From contig JAFYWI010000011.1 in NCBI GenBank assembly GCA_017558105.1, positions 1-64,000 on the forward strand: a DNA stretch of 64,000 nucleotides, read 5' to 3'. The notes beneath the pieces are model-generated. The model did not search any database. It was not told the origin of the DNA and saw nothing but the letters and a program-made list of their open reading frames with translations. Source of the stretch: Clostridia bacterium. Lineage in GTDB: Bacteria > Bacillota > Clostridia > Christensenellales > Borkfalkiaceae. This document shows, one piece after another, positions 42,450 through 51,836 of the stretch. Made by a program: the position numbers and the translations under genes. Position 1 is the first letter of the stretch. Every line of letters starts with the position of its first letter.

Positions 42450-43963
42450 AAACTGAAATAGAGTTTATTGAAAGCATACGTTCAATAGACGAAAAACTTA
42501 ATAATTTAAGAATTTCTGAAATACAGGTAGATAAAAAAGACCGTTGTATTACCTTTACTTTTGTTACGGATAGAACTATTGAACAAGAGTTAAAAGATAA
42601 AATTGCTAAGCGCGTTAGTGAAATTACTTCTAACGTGTTTAATTCGGTTAAAGTTTACGTTAAAAAAATGGTTGCCGAAACAGAACTAGTTAACAACGAA
42701 ATTTTTAAATTTTTTAATGCAAATTACCCGTCTATATCTATTTTCTTAAAGAATTCCGACATAAGTTCTGGCGTTTATGCCGATATTGTTAAATACGTTT
42801 TAAGGGTTACTATAGACCAAGAAGATTACATTAAAACTAACGATATTTTAATAAAGTTAAACGGGCATTTATCTAAACGTTTTTGCACGGATTTTCGTGG
42901 TGCGTTAGAAATAAAAGAACCCGAAGAAACAATAAGTTTATTGAACGATGAAGTTTACGAAAGCGAACTACAAAGGGTAGAATATAGAACGATAAAAGTT
43001 TTAGACCCACTTATTATAGACGACGCGCATTTAGGCAACGTTGCAGAATATATAGAAGACGCAACTACCGGAGATGTTATTATTTGTGGCAAAATTACCG
43101 AAATAACAGAAAAAACCACTAAAAACGATAAACCGTTTTTTATAATCCATATAGACGATACTACTGCAAAAACAAGTGGCGTATATTTTTCTAAAAAAAC
43201 AACTTTAAATAAAATTAGGGGGCTACAAGTTGGCGACGATATTATTGCAAAAGCAACTATTGCAGAATATAAAGGTAAACCATCTTTAACCTTCCAAAAA
43301 ATAAATAAGTGTACTTTTCCAACGGATTTTGTAAAAAAAGATAGGTATAAAAAACCAACTCCAAAAAATTATAAACTAATTTTTCCTTCGCCAGCAAAAA
43401 CAATTCAAGTTACAAACGTTTTCGACGAAGAAGAAATTTTGCCGTTAGATTTATTAAGAAAAACTTTCGTTGTGTTTGACCTTGAAACAACGGGAACTGA
43501 ACCAATGAAATGTGGAATAACTGAAATTGGCGCTGTAAAAGTGGTAAACGGCGAAGTTAAAGAACAATTCACCACGTTAGTTAAGCCAGATTATCCTATA
43601 TCTGAAAAAATAGTAGAACTAACTGGCATAACCGAAGAAATGGTTAAAGATGCGCCAAAAATCACCAGTGTTTTACCAGATTTTATTAAGTTTATTGAAG
43701 GCTCTAATTTAGTTGCACACAACTCTAATTTTGATATGAGCTTTATAACTAGGTTTGCAAAAGCAGAAGATTACGAAATAAATAACGAAGTAATAGATAC
43801 TTTGGCCTTAGCAAGAAAATGCTTACCAAATTTAAGAAACCACGACTTGCATACTTTGGCAGACTATTACGACATAAAGTTTCAACACCACAGGGCGCTT
43901 GCAGACGCCTATGCTACTGCAGAAATTTTTAAGAAATTAATGATATTAAATAATAAAAAATAA
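42437..43963 (+). CDS. PolC-like protein lacking PHP and polymerase domains
   Basis: The 508-residue protein occupies the usual polC position, between ispG and rimP. Residues 1-180 resemble the PolC N-terminal domain, 185-295 the OB-fold (GDVIICGKITEI, DDIIAKATI), and 345-505 a DEDDh 3'-5' exonuclease with D348-E350 in VVFDLETTG, NSNFD (D433) and HHRALADAYA. PolC normally has a PHP domain split around the exonuclease, then palm, thumb and fingers, in total about 1400 residues; all are missing. The stop is followed by a promoter. It may work as a separate proofreading subunit or an RNA/DNA exonuclease. I cannot tell. Confidence 0.85.
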   Translation: MSKVKTEIEFIESIRSIDEKLNNLRISEIQVDKKDRCITFTFVTDRTIEQELKDKIAKRVSEITSNVFNSVKVYVKKMVAETELVNNEIFKFFNANYPSISIFLKNSDISSGVYADIVKYVLRVTIDQEDYIKTNDILIKLNGHLSKRFCTDFRGALEIKEPEETISLLNDEVYESELQRVEYRTIKVLDPLIIDDAHLGNVAEYIEDATTGDVIICGKITEITEKTTKNDKPFFIIHIDDTTAKTSGVYFSKKTTLNKIRGLQVGDDIIAKATIAEYKGKPSLTFQKINKCTFPTDFVKKDRYKKPTPKNYKLIFPSPAKTIQVTNVFDEEEILPLDLLRKTFVVFDLETTGTEPMKCGITEIGAVKVVNGEVKEQFTTLVKPDYPISEKIVELTGITEEMVKDAPKITSVLPDFIKFIEGSNLVAHNSNFDMSFITRFAKAEDYEINNEVIDTLALARKCLPNLRNHDLHTLADYYDIKFQHHRALADAYATAEIFKKLMILNNKK

Positions 43964-43972
43964 TAAAAATGC

Positions 43973-44001
43973 TTGCTTTTTTATGGTTATTATGTTAAAA
44001 T
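43973..44001 (+). promoter_or_regulatory. Promoter of the rimP-nusA operon
   Basis: TTGCTT (43973-43978) and TAAAAT (43996-44001) are 17 bases apart with an extended TGT. Predicted +1 is near 44008, before the leader hairpin. Confidence 0.6.
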
Positions 44002-44027
44002 ACTTTTAATGATTATAAGATGCTTAC

Positions 44028-44061
44028 TTATGAGAACGGGTTGCCGTTCTCATAATTTTTT
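44028..44061 (+). terminator. Leader terminator/attenuator of the rimP-nusA operon
   Basis: TTATGAGAACGG and CCGTTCTCATAA form a perfect 12-bp stem with a GTTG loop and six Ts. It lies between the promoter and rimP, so it either ends polC-operon readthrough or attenuates its own operon. Confidence 0.75.
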
Positions 44062-44073
44062 GTAAGGGTAAAT

Positions 44074-44535
44074 ATGAAAGTAAAATCTAACCAAGAAATA
44101 ATTGAATTTTTAACTAAATATGCTAACCAACTAAACGTAGAAATTTTCGACGTAGAGTTTAAGCAAGGCAAAAACCCATCTTTAACGATTTTTATTGAAA
44201 AAGAAGGCGGAATAGATTTAGATACTTTAGAATTATTCCACAAAGCAATTTTTGACCCTATTGACGAACTAGACCCAACCTTTGGCGAAAAATATACTCT
44301 AAACGTATCAAGCCCAGGTGTAGACAGACCTTTTAAGAGCGAAAAAGATTTTTTGAGCCATATAAACAAAAAGGTAGAAGTTAAGTTATATTCATCTATA
44401 AAAGGCAAAAAGTTTTACGATGGCGAACTTTTATCTTACGACGGAAAAAGCATTGTGTTAAAGGTAGACGCTAAAAATACCTTTACCATAGATTTGAAAA
44501 ATATTGTAAAAATCAACGAATATATTGATTTTTAA
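44074..44535 (+). CDS. rimP: Ribosome maturation factor RimP
   Basis: The 153-residue protein is needed for 30S subunit assembly. The N-terminal alpha/beta domain is followed by the SSPGVDRPF motif near residue 82 and an SH3-like C-terminal domain. It starts the conserved rimP-nusA-ylxR-ylxQ-infB-rbfA order. AGGG lies upstream. Confidence 0.95.
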   Translation: MKVKSNQEIIEFLTKYANQLNVEIFDVEFKQGKNPSLTIFIEKEGGIDLDTLELFHKAIFDPIDELDPTFGEKYTLNVSSPGVDRPFKSEKDFLSHINKKVEVKLYSSIKGKKFYDGELLSYDGKSIVLKVDAKNTFTIDLKNIVKINEYIDF

Positions 44536-44573
44536 TTAAAAAATAAAAAATTATTATTACGAGGAGAAAAATA

Positions 44574-45647
44574 ATGACAAGTAAAGATTTCTTTCAAGCA
44601 CTAGAATTGTTAGAAAAAGAGAAAGGTATTTCTCAAGAAGAATTTATAACTGCGCTAGAAAATGCGTTAGTTATAGCGTACAAAAAACACGCTAAAGACC
44701 CTAGTGGCGTTGTAGTTAAACTAAACCCAGAAAAAAGTGGTATTAAAATTTACAGCGTAAAAACCGTTGTAGAAGAAGTAGTAGACGCTGAAAAAGAAAT
44801 TAGTTTAGTAGACGCGCAAGAAATTAAAAAATCTTATAAAGTTGGCGACGTAGTTTCAAAAGAAATTGCTACTAAAGATTTTGGTAGAATTGCTGCACAA
44901 ACGGCAAAACAAGTATTAACGCAAAGGCTACGCGAAATTGAACACGAAAACACCGTAAGTGAATTTGAAGATAAAGAAGGCGAATTGTTGGCTTGTACCG
45001 TTCGTAGAATAGAAGACGGCAACGTTTACGTAGAAATTGGTGGCAACCAAATAGAAGGCATTCTTATGGAAAAAGACCAAGTTCCAGGCGAAAAATACGA
45101 AGTTAACCAAAGGTTAAACGTTTTCGTTAAAAAGGTTAAAAACGTTGGTAAAACTTCACAAGTAGTAGTTTCTCGTACGGCTAACGGCTTAGTTAAACGT
45201 TTATTTGAAAACGAAGTACCAGAAATTAAACAAGGTTTAGTTGTAATTAAAGGCATTGCCAGAGAACCAGGTCAAAGAACTAAAATTGCTATCTATTCAG
45301 AAGACCCATCTATAGATGCATTAGGTGCTTGCGTTGGCAATAAGGGCGCAAGGGTAAACGCAATAGTTGCAGAACTTGGCGGTGAAAAAATAGATATTAT
45401 TCCTTGGAGTGAAAATCCATTAGAATTCATTTCTTCAGCCCTTTCACCAGCAAGAGTAATTTGCGTTAACCAACTTGAAGGCGAAAACTCTGCAAGAGTA
45501 GTAGTTCCAGACGATAAATTGTCTTTAGCAATTGGCAGAAAAGGTCAAAACGCAAGGTTAGCCGTTAGATTAACGGGTTGGAAAATAGACGTTAAAAGCG
45601 AATCTGTTGCGCTAGCAGAAGGCGACCTACCTACCGTTGAAGAATAG
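44574..45647 (+). CDS. nusA: Transcription termination/antitermination factor NusA
   Basis: The 357-residue protein binds RNA polymerase and nascent RNA. It has the N-terminal polymerase-binding domain, an S1 domain (about 130-200), and two KH domains containing GACVGNKGARV and LAIGRKGQNARLA. This is the usual Gram-positive form without the acidic repeats. It is the likely sensor for the leader terminator above. AGGAG precedes the ATG. Confidence 0.97.
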   Translation: MTSKDFFQALELLEKEKGISQEEFITALENALVIAYKKHAKDPSGVVVKLNPEKSGIKIYSVKTVVEEVVDAEKEISLVDAQEIKKSYKVGDVVSKEIATKDFGRIAAQTAKQVLTQRLREIEHENTVSEFEDKEGELLACTVRRIEDGNVYVEIGGNQIEGILMEKDQVPGEKYEVNQRLNVFVKKVKNVGKTSQVVVSRTANGLVKRLFENEVPEIKQGLVVIKGIAREPGQRTKIAIYSEDPSIDALGACVGNKGARVNAIVAELGGEKIDIIPWSENPLEFISSALSPARVICVNQLEGENSARVVVPDDKLSLAIGRKGQNARLAVRLTGWKIDVKSESVALAEGDLPTVEE

Positions 45648-45663
45648 GAGTAATGGTTAAGTA

Positions 45664-45927
45664 ATGGAAAAGAAAGTACCTATGAGAACTTGTATCGCAT
45701 GCAGGCAAACTAAACCCAAAAAACAACTTATTAGAATCGTTAAAAACGAAAACGGAATAAGTTTAGATAAAACGGGTAAGGTTAACGGCAGAGGCGCATA
45801 TATTTGCGACGATATAGAGTGTTTTAAAAAACTTAAAAAAGGTAAGTTGTTAAACAAATCTTTTAAGGCAGAAGTTACCGATGCGGAATACGAAAAAATA
45901 GAGGAGGCATACGTTGGAAAACAATAA
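45664..45927 (+). CDS. ylxR: YlxR family RNA-binding protein (RnpM)
   Basis: The 87-residue protein has the RTCIACRQTKPKKQLIRIV motif and the GRGAYICDD stretch of YlxR. Relatives bind RNase P RNA and modulate its activity. It overlaps the next gene by 14 bases. Confidence 0.95.
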   Translation: MEKKVPMRTCIACRQTKPKKQLIRIVKNENGISLDKTGKVNGRGAYICDDIECFKKLKKGKLLNKSFKAEVTDAEYEKIEEAYVGKQ

Positions 45928-46222
45928 GGCCTACACGTTTATTGGTTTTGCAATGCGAACGGGTAAATTTAAGGTTGGAATGAACGCTTGCCAAACCTTA
46001 AAGAAAGCAAATTTAGTAATAATTTGTAAATCTGCAAGTGAAAACTCTGTAAAAGAAGGGTTAAAACTTGCAAAAAAATTGCATTGTGTTATTTTGCAAA
46101 CTAGTAAAGATTTATTAGAAGAAATAATTCATAGGGCAAACACCAAAGTTATGGCGATTGCAGATAAAGACCTTGCACTTGCCGTGCTACAAAATTGTGA
46201 AAATTACTTTATAAAGTTATAA
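45914..46222 (+). CDS. L7Ae-family ribosomal-like protein YlxQ
   Basis: The 102-residue L7Ae/L30e-fold protein probably binds kink-turn RNA. The start is a TTG, preceded by AGGAGG at the right distance within ylxR. It is an invariant neighbour of ylxR and infB in Firmicutes; its role in translation is inferred. Confidence 0.9.
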   Translation: MENNKAYTFIGFAMRTGKFKVGMNACQTLKKANLVIICKSASENSVKEGLKLAKKLHCVILQTSKDLLEEIIHRANTKVMAIADKDLALAVLQNCENYFIKL

Positions 46223-46236
46223 GCAGGAGAGAATAA

Positions 46237-48795
46237 ATGGCAGAAAAAGCAACTCGTAATGAAAATATAAAAAAGGTTAGGGAACATCTTAGTAAAGATG
46301 GCAAACTTGGCGAATTAAAAGATTTAATTACTTCGTCTTTTACTAGCGTAGAAAGTTTAAGAAAAAATTTAGAAGCAAAAATTAAGGCTTTTAACGAAGA
46401 AGAAAAACAAAAAGCACTAGCAAAAGAACAAGACGAAAAGGCTAAAGAAGTAGTAGAAAAGGTAGAGCCAATTGAAACCCCTAAAGAAGAAGTATCAGTT
46501 GTAACCCCTCAACCTGTGGTTCAACCTACAAAAGAAGAAGTTAAAGAAGAAGTAAAAGAAACAAAAGAAGAACCTAAAAAAGAAATAGAAACGCCTAAAG
46601 AAGAAGCACCAAAGAAACGTCCTTCTTTCATAGTTAGGCACGAAAGCGTAGAAGAAGTTAAAAAACCAGAAAAGAAAAACACTTTTGCGCCAAAATCTAA
46701 CCAAAAAGGTAATACTTTTGTTCCAAGAGATAATGCTAACCGTCAAGGTGGCTTTAATAAAGGTGGCCAAACCCAAGCAGGCAATAAACCAACGTTTAAA
46801 AAGCCTAAAGAAACGTACGTTACTCCACCAATTATTGAAACTACAAACGATAAACGTAATTTCAACAAGAAAAAGCAACAAAACGATAAACAATACGAAG
46901 AAAAACGTGTTGTTAATAAACGTGCTTTAATTAAAAACCAAGTTAGCATAGACGATTTTGATGAAAATAAAACGGGCTACAGAAAGTTCCGTCCTGTTAA
47001 AAAAACAAAAGAACAAACTGAAGCAGTAAAAGTTAAAATAGAAAAAGCAGTAATTAACACCGAAATTATTCCACTTAAAGTTTTAAGTGAAAAAATTGGT
47101 ATAACGGCTGCAGAAATAACAAAGCGCCTATTCAAAGAAGGCATAATGAAAACTATTAACGACTCTGTTGATTTCGACACTGCTGCATATATCGCTGCAG
47201 ATATCGGTGTAGAATTAGAATTAAAACTAGACAAAACTGCAGAAGACGTTTTAAGTGAAGGCTTTATTTCAGAACCAGAAGATAGCGCTAATTTAGTAGT
47301 GCGCCCACCGGTTGTAACGGTTATGGGGCACGTAGACCACGGCAAAACTTCTACTTTAGATAGAATTAGAAAAACCAACGTCACTGCAGGCGAAGCAGGT
47401 GGTATTACGCAACACATTGGTGCATATCAAGTTTCAGTTGATGGAAAAACAATAACTTTCTTAGATACACCGGGCCACGCAGCATTTACGGCAATGCGTG
47501 CAAGGGGTGCACAATCTACCGACATTGCAGTATTAGTAGTTGCCGCAGACGACGGAATTATGCCACAAACCATAGAAGCAATAAACCACGCAAAAGCGGC
47601 AAACGTTCCAATAATAGTTGCAATTAATAAAATGGACAAGCCAGAAGCAAATCCAGAAAGAATTAAAACGCAATTAACCGAACACGGCTTATTACCAGAA
47701 GAATGGGGTGGAGATACAATTTTATGTCCAATCTCTGCAAAAACTGGTGAAGGTATAGATTTCTTACTAGAAAACATTTTATTAGTAGCCGAAGTTGCAG
47801 AATTAAAGGCTAACCCAAACAGAAAGGCAAAAGGTGTAGTTATAGAAGCAAAATTAGACCAAAGCAAAGGTCCTATTGCAACCATATTAGTACAAAACGG
47901 TACGCTAAAAGTTGGCGATAGCGTTGTAGTAGGTATGGCAACGGGTAAAATTAGGGCTATGACAGACGATAAAGGTCGCCGTGTAGCAAACGCAGGTCCA
48001 TCTATGCCAGTATCAATTATGGGCTTAGATGAAGTACCAAACTCTGGCGATATTCTATTTGCCGTAGAACAAGAAAAATTAACCAAACAAGTTGTTGAAG
48101 AACGTAAGAACAGAGAACGTGAAAAAATGATGAACGCATCTCAAAAAGTTACTTTAGACGACGTGTTTAATAGAATTAGCGAAGGCGAAATGAAAGTTCT
48201 TAACCTAATAGTTAAGGCAGACGTACAAGGCTCTGTAGAAGCAGTTAAGCAATCTATGGAAAAATTATCTAACACAGAAGTTAGGGTTAACGTTATTCAC
48301 GCAGCCGTTGGCGCTATAAACGAATCTGATATAATGCTTGCAGAATCTTCAAGCGCAGTAATAATTGGGTTTAACGTTAGGCCAGATTCTAACGCAAAAC
48401 AAGTTGCAGAAAGAAGTGGCGTAGATATTAAACTTTATAGGGTTATTTACGAAGCAATAGAAGACGTAGAAAAATCGCTTAAAGGTATGCTTGCACCAAA
48501 AATTACCGAAACTTACCTTGGTAAAGCCGAAGTTAGAGAAGTATTTAAAATTTCTGGTGTTGGCCAAGTTGCAGGTTGCTACGTTACAGATGGTAAAATT
48601 TCAAGGTCAGGTAAACTTCGTATTTATAGAGACGATATTATGATTTGTGAAGGTAACGTTCTACAATTAAAGAGATTTAAAGACGACGTTAAAGAAGTTG
48701 CTCAAGGCTATGAATGTGGTATTTCTATTGAAAAATTCAACGATATTAAAGTTGGCGACTTTATAGAATGCTACCTATTAGCAGAAGAACAATAA
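46237..48795 (+). CDS. infB: Translation initiation factor IF-2
   Basis: The 852-residue GTPase places fMet-tRNA on the ribosome. The N terminus is a long Lys/Glu-rich, presumably disordered region with an Asn/Gly/Gln-rich stretch (about residues 150-220), followed by the IF2_N domain and the GTPase (GHVDHGKTS near residue 366, [14 protein letters not shown]), then EF-G-like domains. Length is normal. AGGAG precedes the ATG. Confidence 0.97.
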   Translation: MAEKATRNENIKKVREHLSKDGKLGELKDLITSSFTSVESLRKNLEAKIKAFNEEEKQKALAKEQDEKAKEVVEKVEPIETPKEEVSVVTPQPVVQPTKEEVKEEVKETKEEPKKEIETPKEEAPKKRPSFIVRHESVEEVKKPEKKNTFAPKSNQKGNTFVPRDNANRQGGFNKGGQTQAGNKPTFKKPKETYVTPPIIETTNDKRNFNKKKQQNDKQYEEKRVVNKRALIKNQVSIDDFDENKTGYRKFRPVKKTKEQTEAVKVKIEKAVINTEIIPLKVLSEKIGITAAEITKRLFKEGIMKTINDSVDFDTAAYIAADIGVELELKLDKTAEDVLSEGFISEPEDSANLVVRPPVVTVMGHVDHGKTSTLDRIRKTNVTAGEAGGITQHIGAYQVSVDGKTITFLDTPGHAAFTAMRARGAQSTDIAVLVVAADDGIMPQTIEAINHAKAANVPIIVAINKMDKPEANPERIKTQLTEHGLLPEEWGGDTILCPISAKTGEGIDFLLENILLVAEVAELKANPNRKAKGVVIEAKLDQSKGPIATILVQNGTLKVGDSVVVGMATGKIRAMTDDKGRRVANAGPSMPVSIMGLDEVPNSGDILFAVEQEKLTKQVVEERKNREREKMMNASQKVTLDDVFNRISEGEMKVLNLIVKADVQGSVEAVKQSMEKLSNTEVRVNVIHAAVGAINESDIMLAESSSAVIIGFNVRPDSNAKQVAERSGVDIKLYRVIYEAIEDVEKSLKGMLAPKITETYLGKAEVREVFKISGVGQVAGCYVTDGKISRSGKLRIYRDDIMICEGNVLQLKRFKDDVKEVAQGYECGISIEKFNDIKVGDFIECYLLAEEQ

Positions 48796-48803
48796 GGTAT
48801 AAT

Positions 48804-49163
48804 ATGAACAAACAATCTAATAGAACAGAAAAGTTAAATAGCGTTTTTAAGCAAGATATTTATACTATTATTACCAGAAAACTTAAAAACCCGTTAATTA
48901 CCGAAATGTTTAGCATCACTAAGGTAGATACTTCTAAAGATTTATCTTTTGCAAAAGTATATATTAGTGTGTTTTCTACTAACGAAGAAAAGAAGAATAC
49001 TACCTTTAGTGAAATTGTTAACGATGCTAAAAAAATTAGGTATGAACTTGCTAAAATAAGCAACGTGCGTACCGTTCCAGAATTGCATTTTGTATTAGAC
49101 GATTCTATGGAATACGGCGACAGTATGGATAAACTATTTAAAAAAATAAAAGAAGGTAAATAA
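48804..49163 (+). CDS. rbfA: Ribosome-binding factor A
   Basis: The 119-residue KH-like protein matures the 16S 5' end. NRTEKLNSVFKQDIYTIITRKL and DLSFAKVYISVF are typical. The ORF extends 12 codons upstream into infB, but AAGGTAT fits the ATG at 48804. The C terminus is short, as usual. Confidence 0.95.
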   Translation: MNKQSNRTEKLNSVFKQDIYTIITRKLKNPLITEMFSITKVDTSKDLSFAKVYISVFSTNEEKKNTTFSEIVNDAKKIRYELAKISNVRTVPELHFVLDDSMEYGDSMDKLFKKIKEGK

Positions 49164-49164
49164 G

Positions 49165-50112
49165 TTGATTAGTTTAACAGAAATTGCAAAACAACTTAAA
49201 AAAGAAAAAAACGTTGCAATTTTTTGCCACGTTAGGCCAGATGGGGACTGCATAGGTTCTTCTTCTGCTTTATCTTTAGCGCTAACTAGTTTGGGCGTAA
49301 AAAACCAACTTTTTTGCGACGACGTTATTCCAGAAAAATTTGCTAGCGTTAAGGGCAAATATAGCCGTGAAATAAAAGAAGAATATTCTTGTATGGTTAG
49401 TGTAGATTGTGCCGATATTTATAGGTTAGGAAGTTTTGCAGAAGTTTTTACTAAGCATAAAAACACCTTTAATATAGACCACCATATTTCAAACACAAGG
49501 TACGCAAAAGTAAATTTTGTTAAAGATACTGCAAGTAATTGCGAAAATATTTACGCTTTGTTAACAGACGGCGAAATAGAAATAACTAAAGAAATTGCTA
49601 ACTATTTATTAACTGGCATAGTTACCGATACTGGCAATTTTAAGCATAAAAACGTAACGCCAAGCACGTTGTTTACGGCATCTAAACTATTAGAAAAGGG
49701 TGCAGACCTAAACAAAATAGTTTACGATATGTTCGTTAACCAACCAAAAAGGCGCGCAACCCTATTTTCTTCGGTTATGAACAATATTAGGTTTATGCTA
49801 GAAAATAAACTTGCAATAGCCACAATTACCTTAAAAGATATAGAAACTAACGGCGCTAAACCAGAAGACACCGAAGGGTTTATAGACTTTTTAATGACTA
49901 TAGAAGGTGTTGAAGTTGGTATAACCATAATGGAAATGAAGCAAAATTTATATAAAATTAGTCTTCGTTCTAAAGGTGTAAACGTAAACGAAATAGCAGG
50001 CGTATATGGTGGTGGCGGGCACGTATTAGCAAGTGGTTGCCAAATTAACGGAGAGTATGAAGAAGTTGTAGATAAACTTCGTTATACCGTAAGCCAATAT
50101 ATACCAGAATAA
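49165..50112 (+). CDS. nrnA: DHH/DHHA1 phosphoesterase, NrnA-type oligoribonuclease/pAp phosphatase
   Basis: The 315-residue enzyme degrades nano-RNAs and 3'-phosphoadenosine-5'-phosphate. CHVRPDGDCIGSS contains the first Asp motif, VDCAD, the NIDHHISN (DHH) motif and TDTGNF follow, and the C-terminal DHHA1 GGGGHVLASG is present. The start is a TTG at 49165 with AAGGTA upstream. A neighbouring position to rbfA and truB is common in Firmicutes. Confidence 0.92.
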   Translation: MISLTEIAKQLKKEKNVAIFCHVRPDGDCIGSSSALSLALTSLGVKNQLFCDDVIPEKFASVKGKYSREIKEEYSCMVSVDCADIYRLGSFAEVFTKHKNTFNIDHHISNTRYAKVNFVKDTASNCENIYALLTDGEIEITKEIANYLLTGIVTDTGNFKHKNVTPSTLFTASKLLEKGADLNKIVYDMFVNQPKRRATLFSSVMNNIRFMLENKLAIATITLKDIETNGAKPEDTEGFIDFLMTIEGVEVGITIMEMKQNLYKISLRSKGVNVNEIAGVYGGGGHVLASGCQINGEYEEVVDKLRYTVSQYIPE

Positions 50113-50113
50113 G

Positions 50114-50962
50114 ATGAACGGATTTATAAACTTAATTAAACCAGAAGGCATGAGTTCTGCTTATGCCGTAGGTGGTGTAAAAATAAAATTAAAAATACCC
50201 TGTGGGCATATGGGTACTTTAGACCCGTTGGCAAGTGGGGTTTTGCCTGTTGGCGTTGGTAAAGCAAGCAGGCTTTTCGACTATTTGTTAAACAAAACCA
50301 AAGTATACGAAGCAGTTTTTAGGTTTGGCGAACTAACTAACACCCTAGATATTACTGGTGAAGTTAGCGCTACAACCGAAATTATACCAACAAAAGAAGA
50401 AATAATTGCCGTTTTAGGCTCTTTTATAGGCGAAATAGACCAAGTTCCACCAAACTACTCTGCAAAGTGTATAAACGGAAAAAGGGGCTACCAATTAGCA
50501 AGAAAAGGTGTAGAATTTACCCTTGCTCCTAAAAAAGTTACCGTTTTAAAATACGAATTTTTAGAACAAATTAGCAAAACGGACTTTAAGTTTAGAATAA
50601 CTTGTAAAGGTGGTACTTATATAAGGTCACTAGCAAGAGATTTAGGTTATAAACTAAATTCTTTAGCCATTATGGTTAGCCTAAACAGAACGGAAAGTGG
50701 AGTTTTTAACTATTCTAACGGGGTTAGTGTAGAAGAATTCGTTAACAGCGAAAACCCACAAAAATACCTAATTCCTGCCGATACCGTTGTAGACTTTGCT
50801 AAATTAGTTTTAACTAACGAGCAAGCAACTAAACTATTAAACGGCTTATACGAAAATTACGGCTTTACCGACGGAATTTATAGGGTATATAACCAAACGG
50901 AATTTTGGGGCGTAGGAAAAGTTCAAAACGGCATATTAAAAATGAGTGCGTATGTTAGATAA
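50114..50962 (+). CDS. truB: tRNA pseudouridine-55 synthase
   Basis: The 282-residue enzyme makes psi55 in the T-loop of tRNAs. The N-terminal GFINLIKPEGMSS, the catalytic loop GHMGTLDPLASGVLPV (Asp of LDP) and GGTYIRSLARDLG are diagnostic. It follows nrnA by one base and overlaps ribF. Confidence 0.96.
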   Translation: MNGFINLIKPEGMSSAYAVGGVKIKLKIPCGHMGTLDPLASGVLPVGVGKASRLFDYLLNKTKVYEAVFRFGELTNTLDITGEVSATTEIIPTKEEIIAVLGSFIGEIDQVPPNYSAKCINGKRGYQLARKGVEFTLAPKKVTVLKYEFLEQISKTDFKFRITCKGGTYIRSLARDLGYKLNSLAIMVSLNRTESGVFNYSNGVSVEEFVNSENPQKYLIPADTVVDFAKLVLTNEQATKLLNGLYENYGFTDGIYRVYNQTEFWGVGKVQNGILKMSAYVR

Positions 50963-51836
50963 AAAGAGTGTAGTTATAGCGCTAGGTTTTTTCGATAGCG
51001 TTCATATAGGTCATAGAAAAGTAATAGAAACGGCAAAGGAAACGGCTAAAAACCTTGGCACAGAAACTGCTGTTTTCACTTTTGGTGGCAACTTAAAATC
51101 GGTTATTTTAAATAGGGAAGAAAAGTTTGTTTATTCCGTTAAAGAAAGAAAAAACTTACTAAACGATTTAGGCATAACCGAAATATTTTTTGCACCTATT
51201 ACGAAAGAATTTTTATCGCAAGATAAAATTAGTTTTTTAAATTATTTAAATACTATTTACGATATTAAAGGTTACGTTTGTGGTGAAGATTATACTTTTG
51301 GCGAAAAAGGTTTAGGCAACGTAAACACGTTAATAAACTATGCTAAAGAACGTAACCAACAAGTTAAAATAGTAAGTTCTGTTTTAGACGATTTAGGCAG
51401 AATTTCAACCACCAGAATTAAAAGGCTTTTAACCGACGGAAACATACAAAAAGCCAACCTTTTATTAGGGTCAAACTTTTTTGTTTTAGGCGAAGTTTAC
51501 GGCGATAGAAAAGTAGGAAAAACCTTGGGTTTTCCTACCGTTAATATAAAAACGGAAGATGGTAAAATAACTCTTTTAGACGGGGTTTATTCCGGCTATA
51601 CTATAATAGAAAATAAAATTTATAAATGCGTAATAAATTGTGGTGCAAGGCCAACTTTTTCTCTTTACGAAAAGGTTATAGAAGCACATATTTTAGACTT
51701 TTCTAACGACTTGTACGGCAAAGAAATTCCAATTTATTTTTTAAGTAGAATAAGAGACGTGCAAAAATTTTCTTCTAAAGAAGCATTAATTAAAAGAATT
51801 ACCGAAGACGTTAATTCGGTTTTAGGAAACGTATGA
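50952..51836 (+). CDS. ribF: Bifunctional riboflavin kinase/FAD synthetase
   Basis: The protein of about 294 residues makes FMN and FAD. The N-terminal nucleotidyltransferase domain has GFFDSVHIGHRKV and ISTTRIKRLL; the C-terminal flavokinase has RKVGKTLGFPTVN and GVYSGYT. A GTG two codons upstream is in frame; I prefer the ATG at 50952, which lies in the end of truB (an 11-base overlap). Confidence 0.95.
   Translation: MLDKKSVVIALGFFDSVHIGHRKVIETAKETAKNLGTETAVFTFGGNLKSVILNREEKFVYSVKERKNLLNDLGITEIFFAPITKEFLSQDKISFLNYLNTIYDIKGYVCGEDYTFGEKGLGNVNTLINYAKERNQQVKIVSSVLDDLGRISTTRIKRLLTDGNIQKANLLLGSNFFVLGEVYGDRKVGKTLGFPTVNIKTEDGKITLLDGVYSGYTIIENKIYKCVINCGARPTFSLYEKVIEAHILDFSNDLYGKEIPIYFLSRIRDVQKFSSKEALIKRITEDVNSVLGNV

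Noticed and set aside
47427..48086. A 219-residue minus-strand ORF opposite infB
   Set aside because: It is the antisense of a conserved GTPase domain with no promoter or SD; not a gene.
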